64,000 nt of DNA from Geodermatophilaceae bacterium URHA0031 (GTDB lineage Bacteria > Actinomycetota > Actinomycetes > Mycobacteriales > Geodermatophilaceae). A program made the translations under genes and the position numbers. The notes beneath the pieces were generated by a model. It did not search any database. It saw nothing but the letters and a program-made list of their open reading frames with translations, and had not been told where the DNA came from. Below, piece after piece: positions 58,580-64,000 of this stretch (the stretch's first letter is position 1; every line of letters begins with the position of its first letter). Where the stretch lies: contig JHVP01000003.1 of NCBI GenBank assembly GCA_000620205.1, positions 186,001 to 250,000 of the forward strand, written 5' to 3'.

Positions 58580-59757
58580 TGCTCCACCACCTCCAGCACC
58601 ATGTCCGCCAGCCGCTCGTCGGCGTCCGGGGTGCCGGCGGCCGCGGCGTTCGCGGCCAGCGCGGCCAGCGCCGCCGGGTCGGTGAGGAGCGGGACCAGCC
58701 GGTCGGTGACCCAGGCCGGGCTGAGCTCGGCGTCGTCCACCAGCAGCCCTCCCCCGGCCTCGACCACCGGCAGCGCGTTGAGCCGCTGCTCGCCGTTGCC
58801 GATGGGCAGCGGGACGAAGGCCCCCGGCAGACCCACCGCGGACAACTCGGCGACGGTGACCGCCCCGGACCGGCAGAGCGCCAGGTCGGCGGCGGCGTAG
58901 GCGAGGTCCATCCGCTCGAGGTAGTCGACCAGGACGTAGGGCGCGGCACCGGCCGGCCGGGCCGGGACGGTGACGTCGGTGTTCTTCGGCCCCCGGGCGT
59001 GCAGGACCTGCACCCCCGCGGCGGTGAGCGCGTCGGCGGCGGCGACCGCGGCCCGGTTCAGCGAGGCGGCGCCCTGCGAGCCCCCGAACACCAGCAGCGT
59101 GGGGCGGTCGGCGTCCAGCCCGAAGGCGGCGCGGGCCTCGGCGCGCAGACCCGCCCGGTCGAGGTGGCTGATCGAGGGGCGCAGCGGCATGCCGACGTGC
59201 TCACCGGCGTGCAGCGGCGTCCCGGCGGTGCTCACCGCCACCCGGGCGGCCAGCCGCGCGCCGACCCGGTTGGCCAGGCCCGGCAGCGGGTTGCCCTCGT
59301 GCACGACGACCGGGACCCCGGCGCGGCGGGCGGCCAGGTAGGCGGGCAGGGCGACGTAGCCGCCGAACCCGACCAGGACGTCGGCACCGAGCCCGGTGAG
59401 CAGCGCGCGGGTCTCGGCGACCGCGCGCCACACCCGCGCGGGCACCCTCAGCAGGTCCGGCGTCGGCTTGCGCGGCAGCGGGACCGGCGGGATCAGCCGC
59501 AGGTCGTAGCCGCGGGCCGGGACCAGCCGGGTCTCCAGGCCTCGGGCGGTGCCCAGGCAGGTGACCTGCACGGCGGGGCCGCCGCCGGGGGCGGTGCGGC
59601 GGGTGAGGGCGTCGGCGAGGGCGAGCATCGGCTCGACGTGCCCGGCGGTGCCCCCGCCGGCGAGCACGACGTGCACCGGCCGGGGGACGGGCAGCGCCGG
59701 GGCGGCCGAGGGCTCAGCCGCTCCGGGGGTGCCTGGGGCGGGCTGGGGGTGGGTCAC
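58576..59757 (-). CDS. murG: lipid II synthase, UDP-GlcNAc transferase MurG
   Basis: Transfers GlcNAc to lipid I at the inner face of the membrane. 393 residues, with [65 protein letters not shown] and [11 protein letters not shown]. The C-terminus carries a short extension. GTG start overlapping the ftsW stop; stop codon overlapping the first mini-ORF of the tandem repeat. Confidence 0.97.
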   Translation of the reverse strand: MTHPQPAPGTPGAAEPSAAPALPVPRPVHVVLAGGGTAGHVEPMLALADALTRRTAPGGGPAVQVTCLGTARGLETRLVPARGYDLRLIPPVPLPRKPTPDLLRVPARVWRAVAETRALLTGLGADVLVGFGGYVALPAYLAARRAGVPVVVHEGNPLPGLANRVGARLAARVAVSTAGTPLHAGEHVGMPLRPSISHLDRAGLRAEARAAFGLDADRPTLLVFGGSQGAASLNRAAVAAADALTAAGVQVLHARGPKNTDVTVPARPAGAAPYVLVDYLERMDLAYAAADLALCRSGAVTVAELSAVGLPGAFVPLPIGNGEQRLNALPVVEAGGGLLVDDAELSPAWVTDRLVPLLTDPAALAALAANAAAAGTPDADERLADMVLEVVEQ

Positions 59758-61478
59758 TGCAGACGTCCTGGCCGTTCCGTTCTCGGGGGGTGGGGCCGCG
59801 TCGCCGGCCGGACCCGCGCAGCGGGCAGCTCACCGGACCGCGGGCGTTCGCGGGGCACGTCCCGGAGGACGGGTCCTGCGGGGGACGCGGGCCGGGTGCG
59901 GACGGTCGGGCGGTCACCGGCGTTCGGCCGGCCGGTGACAGTCTGCCGCTCCGCAGCCCGCCGCCGCTCGTCCGGGGTGTCCCGCCGCGGGTCGGGCCAC
60001 CGGCGCGGCGGGGGTGCGGCGCCCCGGCCGCGGCCGGCCGCCGGCGGGGCGGGCACCCGGGTCACCGTGCGCCCGTCGTGCCGGTCGGGACGGCGGGCCG
60101 GGCCGACGTCGCGGCCGAGGTCGCGGGCGAGGTCGCGGGCGAGGTCACGGCGGCGCGCACCGCCCCGGCGGCCGCGCCGACGGCGGGCGGGCACCGGGTC
60201 GACGGCGGCCGACGGGACGGGGAGCAGCAGCCGGGCGAGCCGGCCGCGCGGCTGGCTGCGCTGGAACGCGATCGCCGCGGGTTCGGCCCGGGCGAACCTC
60301 GCCAGCAGGCCGATCACGAACAGGGTGAGCACCAGCGACGTCCCGCCGGCCGAGATCAGCGGCAGGGTGACCCCGGTGACCGGCAGCAGGCCCACGACGT
60401 AGCCCATGTTCATGGTGGCCTGGCCGATCAGCCAGACGGTGATCGCGATGCTGGCCAGCTGGATGAACCGGTCGGTCGAGCGGCGGGCGATCCGGAAGCC
60501 GGCCCAGCCGAGGATCCCGTACAGGCAGACGACGACGAGGCAGCCGAGGAAGCCCAGCTCCTCGCCGATGATCGCGAAGATGTAGTCGGACTCGGCGTGC
60601 GGCAGCAGGTTCCACTTCATCGCGCTGTTGCCCAGACCGACGCCCCAGAAGCCGCCGGTGGCCAGCGCGTACAGCCCGTGGCAGGCCTGGTAGCCGCTGT
60701 CGCTGGCGTCGGCGCACGGGTCGATGAAGCCGGTGACCCGGGCCATCCGGTACGGCGCGAGGGCGACCATCAGCGCGACCACGACCCCGACCGCCAGCAC
60801 GGCGACCCCGACCCAGCGGCGGGAGAGCCCGCCGGACCACATCAGCCCGGCGACGACCAGCAGCAGGCTGACCACCGCGCCCATGTCCGGCTCGGCGAGG
60901 AGCAGCAGGCTCATCAGGAGGAAGACCGGCAGCACCGGCACCAGCAGCGACTTCGTCGTCAGGTACTTCTCCCGGACGGCGATGACGTGCGCGCCCCACA
61001 GCGCGAAGACCAGCTTGGCCAGCTCGGAGGGCTGGAAGTTGGTGAACCCCAGGTTGAACCAGGCGCGCGCGCCGTTGAGCTCCAGGCTGACGCCGGGGAT
61101 GGGCACCAGCACCAGGGCCAGCAGCCCGAACACGACCAGCATGGCCGGGCCCGACCAGCGGCGCAGCCGGCCGATCGGCAACCGGAGCGCCACCAGCATG
61201 CCGAGCAGCCCGACGACGGCGAACCCGATCTGGCGCACGCCGGGCAGCCAGGCCGGCTGCCCGGCCTTGGCGGCCTCGATCGAGGAGGCGGAGAAGACCA
61301 TCACCAGGCCGACGACCAGCAGCAGGCCGGCCGAGCCGAGCACCAGGTGCGAGCTGGTCATCGGGCCGTCCAACCAGGCTGGCCCGCGCAGCCGGAGGCC
61401 CCCCTGCCCCCCACCGCCCGCAGGCTCGCGGCGGGACCCCGCAGGGGGCCGGGAGCGCTCCCGCGTGCTGGCCGTCAC
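59754..61478 (-). CDS. ftsW: cell division glycosyltransferase FtsW
   Basis: SEDS-family septal peptidoglycan polymerase; 574 residues with ten membrane helices and the motifs [61 protein letters not shown] and [12 protein letters not shown]. The N-terminal cytoplasmic region is partly encoded by copy 7 of the hairpin repeat. TM1 follows [14 protein letters not shown], typical of actinobacterial FtsW. The Arg-rich C-terminal tail (about 170 residues) contains repeated [10 protein letters not shown] elements. GTG start at 61478 after the murD stop; an ATG at 61361 would exclude the repeat-encoded part. Confidence 0.93.
   Translation of the reverse strand: MTASTRERSRPPAGSRREPAGGGGQGGLRLRGPAWLDGPMTSSHLVLGSAGLLLVVGLVMVFSASSIEAAKAGQPAWLPGVRQIGFAVVGLLGMLVALRLPIGRLRRWSGPAMLVVFGLLALVLVPIPGVSLELNGARAWFNLGFTNFQPSELAKLVFALWGAHVIAVREKYLTTKSLLVPVLPVFLLMSLLLLAEPDMGAVVSLLLVVAGLMWSGGLSRRWVGVAVLAVGVVVALMVALAPYRMARVTGFIDPCADASDSGYQACHGLYALATGGFWGVGLGNSAMKWNLLPHAESDYIFAIIGEELGFLGCLVVVCLYGILGWAGFRIARRSTDRFIQLASIAITVWLIGQATMNMGYVVGLLPVTGVTLPLISAGGTSLVLTLFVIGLLARFARAEPAAIAFQRSQPRGRLARLLLPVPSAAVDPVPARRRRGRRGGARRRDLARDLARDLGRDVGPARRPDRHDGRTVTRVPAPPAAGRGRGAAPPPRRWPDPRRDTPDERRRAAERQTVTGRPNAGDRPTVRTRPASPAGPVLRDVPRERPRSGELPAARVRPATRPHPPRTERPGRLQ
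60108..60150 (-). repeat. 12-bp tandem repeat in the ftsW C-terminal tail
   Basis: About three and a half units of GTCGCGGGCGAG on the plus strand, in frame, encoding a short Leu/Ala/Arg/Asp repeat in the cytoplasmic tail of FtsW. Confidence 0.8.
61394..61450 (-). repeat. structured hairpin repeat, copy 7 (inside ftsW)
   Basis: Minus orientation. Outer stem GGCCCCCTGC with GCAGGGGGGCC; inner stem CCGCC with GGCGG; loop GCGAGCCTGCG. It encodes the Pro/Arg/Gly-rich part of the FtsW N-terminus. Confidence 0.82.
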
Positions 61479-61483
61479 CGCGG

Positions 61484-62887
61484 TCAGCCCAGCGCGCGGA
61501 CTGCGTCGGCGAAGGCCCGGCCGCGGTGCGCGTAGTCGGTGAAGACGTCCATCGAGGCGGCGGCGGGGGCCAGCAGCACGGTGTCCCCGGGACGGGCCAG
61601 CCGGACGGCGGCCGCCACGACCTCACGCATCACCCGGTCCCCGTCCGTCACATCCGTCACGTCCCCATCGTCGCCGCTGGGGACCACGGTGCGCGGGACC
61701 GACGGGGCGTGTCGCGCCAGCGACCTGGCCAGCTGCTCCCGATCGCGGCCCAGCAGCACCACCCCGGCCAGCCGCGGCGCGACCGCGGCGACCAGCGGGT
61801 CGACGTCGGCACCCTTGAGCAGACCACCGGCGATCCACACCACCCGCGGGTAGGAGGCCAGCGAGGCGCCGGCGGCGTGCGGGTTGGTCGCCTTGCTGTC
61901 GTCGACGAAGTCCACGCCGTCGACGCTGCCGACCAGCACGTTGCGGTGCGCGCCGCCCCGGAAGGCGGCCAGGCCGCGGCCGACCGACGCCGCGTCAACG
62001 CCGGCGGCCCGGCCCAGCGCCGCGGCGGCCAGCGCGTTGACCGTGTTGTGCGGCCCGCGGACCTGCAGCGCGTCGACCTCGGCCAGCAGCTCCCCGGCGG
62101 GCGTGGGGCTGAACGCGCGGTCGACCAGCGCACCGGCCCGGACGCCCAGCTGACCGCGGGCCGGCTCGCCCAGGGTGACCGTCACCGGGTGCCGGTGCCG
62201 GGCCACCAGCGAGGACGCCACCGGGTCGCCGGCATCGGCCACCGCCACCGGGGCCAGCCGGATCAGCCGGGCCTTGGCGTCGCGGTAGGCGTCGAAGCTG
62301 CCGTGCCAGTCGACGTGGTCGTCGGCGACGTTGAGCACCGCGGCAGCCGCCGGGGCGATGGAGCTCGACCAGTGCAGCTGGAAGCTGGACAGCTCCACCG
62401 CGACGGCGTCGTAGGCCGGCCGGCCGTCGGCGTCGACGGCGGTGACCACCTCGACCAGCGGCCGCCCGACGTTGCCCGCGGCGACCGCGCGCAGGCCGCC
62501 GGCCCGCAGCACGGACTCGAGCATGGTGACCGTCGTGGTCTTGCCGTTGGTGCCGGTGACCGCGTACCAGGGCGCCGGCTCGCCGTCGGGCCCGGGCACC
62601 CGCAGCCGCCAGGCCAGCTCGGGCTCGCCGACGACCTCCAGCCCCCGGCCGGCCGCGGCCACCAGCAGCGGGTGGTCCGGTCGCCAGCCCGGCGAGGTCA
62701 CCACCAGGTCGACGTCCTCCGGCGGGACGGTCAGCGGGCCGAGCCAGCGCGCACCTGCCGCGACGAGCTCGGCCACGACGGCCGGCTCGGCGGCGTCGGT
62801 GAGGGCGACGTCGTCGCCACGGGCCAGCAGCACCCGGGCCGCGGCCGCGCCGGAGACCCCCAGGCCCGCGACCAGGACGGTGGTCAT
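61484..62887 (-). CDS. murD: UDP-N-acetylmuramoylalanine--D-glutamate ligase
   Basis: Adds D-glutamate to UDP-MurNAc-Ala. 467 residues: the N-terminal Rossmann part (VLVAGLGVSGAAAARVLLARG), the ATP loop GTNGKTTTVTML and C-terminal DFVDDSKATNPHAA. ATG start four nucleotides after the mraY stop. Between its stop and ftsW there is a gap of only 5 nt. Confidence 0.96.
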   Translation of the reverse strand: MTTVLVAGLGVSGAAAARVLLARGDDVALTDAAEPAVVAELVAAGARWLGPLTVPPEDVDLVVTSPGWRPDHPLLVAAAGRGLEVVGEPELAWRLRVPGPDGEPAPWYAVTGTNGKTTTVTMLESVLRAGGLRAVAAGNVGRPLVEVVTAVDADGRPAYDAVAVELSSFQLHWSSSIAPAAAAVLNVADDHVDWHGSFDAYRDAKARLIRLAPVAVADAGDPVASSLVARHRHPVTVTLGEPARGQLGVRAGALVDRAFSPTPAGELLAEVDALQVRGPHNTVNALAAAALGRAAGVDAASVGRGLAAFRGGAHRNVLVGSVDGVDFVDDSKATNPHAAGASLASYPRVVWIAGGLLKGADVDPLVAAVAPRLAGVVLLGRDREQLARSLARHAPSVPRTVVPSGDDGDVTDVTDGDRVMREVVAAAVRLARPGDTVLLAPAAASMDVFTDYAHRGRAFADAVRALG

Positions 62888-62891
62888 CGGC

Positions 62892-63971
62892 CTACAGCCC
62901 CGCGAAGGAGAGCCAGTCGGCGTAGAACAAGCCGATCCCGAAGGCGACCGCCATGCCGGTGACCAGCCAGAACCGCACGATCACCGTGTTCTCCGTCCAG
63001 CCGGCCAGCTCGAAGTGGTGGTGCAGTGGCGCCATCCGGAACACCCGCCGCCGGGTGGCCCGGAAGAACGCGACCTGGATGACCACCGAGAGCGTCACCG
63101 CGACGAAGAGCCCGCCCAGCACGACCAGCAGCAGCTCGGTGCGGGTGACGATCGCCAGCCCGGACATCAGCCCGCCCAGCGCCAGCGAGCCGGTGTCGCC
63201 CATGAAGATCCGCGCCGGGGAGGTGTTCCACCACAGGAAGCCCAGGCAGGCGCCCATCGCCGACGCCGCGATCAGGGTGACGTCCAGCGGGTCCCGCACG
63301 GTGTAGCAGCCCTCGATGGCCAGCGCCGAGCTGCAGTCGTGCCCGAACTGCCAGAACGAGATGATCACGTAGGAGGCGAACACCATCGCCGAGCAGCCCG
63401 CCGCCAGGCCGTCCAGCCCGTCGGTGAGGTTCACCGCGTTGGAGAACCCGGCGATGAACAGGTACGCGACCACGACGAACAGCACCGTCGGCAGCACCAG
63501 CGGCTCGATGTCGCGGACGAAGGAGATCGCGGTCGTGGCCACCGCCGTGCCGCCGTCGTCCTCGACCAGCGCGAGCACCGCGAAGGTGACCCCGACGACC
63601 AGCTGGCCGACCAGCTTGGCGGTCTTGTTCAGCCCCAGGCTGCGCCGGTACCTGATCTTGAGGTAGTCGTCGAGGAAACCGACGGTGCCCAGCCCGACCA
63701 TCAGGAACAGCAGCAGCAGGCCGGTGGCGGTGACGCCGCGGCCCTCCTGGTTGAGCAGGAACAGGTGGGCCACCAGGTAGCCCAGCACCGTGGCCAGCAC
63801 CATGACGGTGCCGCCCATGGTGGGCGTGCCCTTCTTGGACAGGTGGCTCTCCGGGCCATCGTCCCGGATCTCCTGCCCGAAGCCGTGCTGGCGGAAGGCC
63901 TTGATCGCCAGCGGGGTCACCAGGATCGAGACGATCAGCCCGACGGCCGCCGCGATGAGGACCGACTTCAC
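62892..63971 (-). CDS. mraY: phospho-N-acetylmuramoyl-pentapeptide transferase
   Basis: Makes lipid I from UDP-MurNAc-pentapeptide and undecaprenyl phosphate. 359 residues, ten membrane helices; KKGTPTMGGTVMV, LGTVGFLDDYLKIRYRRSLGL, FSNAVNLTDGLDGLAAG, GDTGSLALGG and HHHFELAGW contain the catalytic Asp and metal-binding residues. GTG start overlapping the murF stop (GTGA). Confidence 0.97.
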   Translation of the reverse strand: MKSVLIAAAVGLIVSILVTPLAIKAFRQHGFGQEIRDDGPESHLSKKGTPTMGGTVMVLATVLGYLVAHLFLLNQEGRGVTATGLLLLFLMVGLGTVGFLDDYLKIRYRRSLGLNKTAKLVGQLVVGVTFAVLALVEDDGGTAVATTAISFVRDIEPLVLPTVLFVVVAYLFIAGFSNAVNLTDGLDGLAAGCSAMVFASYVIISFWQFGHDCSSALAIEGCYTVRDPLDVTLIAASAMGACLGFLWWNTSPARIFMGDTGSLALGGLMSGLAIVTRTELLLVVLGGLFVAVTLSVVIQVAFFRATRRRVFRMAPLHHHFELAGWTENTVIVRFWLVTGMAVAFGIGLFYADWLSFAGL

Positions 63972-64000
63972 GAGGCCTGCCCGTCCGCCAGGAGGTCGGC
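63968..64000 (-). CDS. murF: C-terminal end of murF (5' part outside window)
   Basis: Only the last 10 residues (ADLLADGQAS) and stop are visible, overlapping the mraY start by 4 bp. Identified by position before mraY in the dcw cluster, not by its own sequence. Confidence 0.6.
   Translation of the reverse strand, partial: ADLLADGQAS

Overview
The window is a very GC-rich actinobacterial chromosome segment (about 75% G+C by eye). The evidence is an FtsZ-SepF-DivIVA division set without FtsA, a PriA-type HisA and no trpF, GTG starts and 4-bp GTGA/ATGA gene overlaps almost everywhere, a DUF222/HNH gene with an actinobacterial SOS box, and a mycothiol-type DinB_2 protein. The gene order (murF-mraY-murD-ftsW-murG-murC-ftsQ-ftsZ, then lspA, dnaE, his and trp genes, lgt, gltB) fits Geodermatophilaceae or a close relative; that placement is inference. 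Nearly all genes are on the minus strand, so transcription runs from right to left.

Reading in the direction of transcription. (1) 64000-50000 is the envelope and division (dcw) cluster: end of murF, mraY, murD, ftsW, murG, murC, ftsQ, an AhpD-like peroxidase-related gene, ftsZ, pgeF, yggS, sepF, yggT, divIVA, closed by an 18-bp perfect hairpin. (2) 50000-39600 holds ileS and malate:quinone oxidoreductase (plus strand), a CPA1 cation/proton antiporter, lspA, an RluD-type pseudouridine synthase, a CPBP protease and an ElaA-like acetyltransferase. (3) 39421-35852 is the replicative polymerase dnaE. (4) 34934-21860 is a histidine cluster (hisD-hisC-hisB-59 aa membrane protein ... hisH ... priA-ridA-hisF) interrupted by a SulP transporter with its MerR regulator, acetyltransferase, M28 peptidase, nitroreductase and SDR genes. 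(5) 21804-11371 is accessory: the SOS-box DUF222/HNH gene, two small plus-strand genes, a heterodimeric ABC exporter, small membrane proteins and a FAD dehydrogenase. (6) 11336-1 is hisI-trpE-trp membrane protein-trpC-trpB-trpA-lgt, then gltB running off the left edge.

The most unusual content is not genic. Seven full copies, one half copy and one or two miniature copies of a structured repeat lie at gene ends. Each has an outer stem whose two arms differ between copies but stay complementary, an inner stem that also covaries, and a nearly fixed 10-nt loop (GAGCNTGCGA). One copy encodes the last residues of the MerR protein and another the N-terminal tail of FtsW. A second, unrelated repeat forms two identical 83-bp tandem units between murG and murC. 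Each unit carries a 28-codon reading frame joined to its neighbours by ATGA overlaps, so stop/start coupling survives the insertion. A diverged copy is embedded in frame in the N-terminus of TrpA. Several genes have a TANNNT -10 element 6-7 nt before the start codon, implying leaderless mRNAs. No rRNA, tRNA, CRISPR, prophage or insertion sequence was seen.
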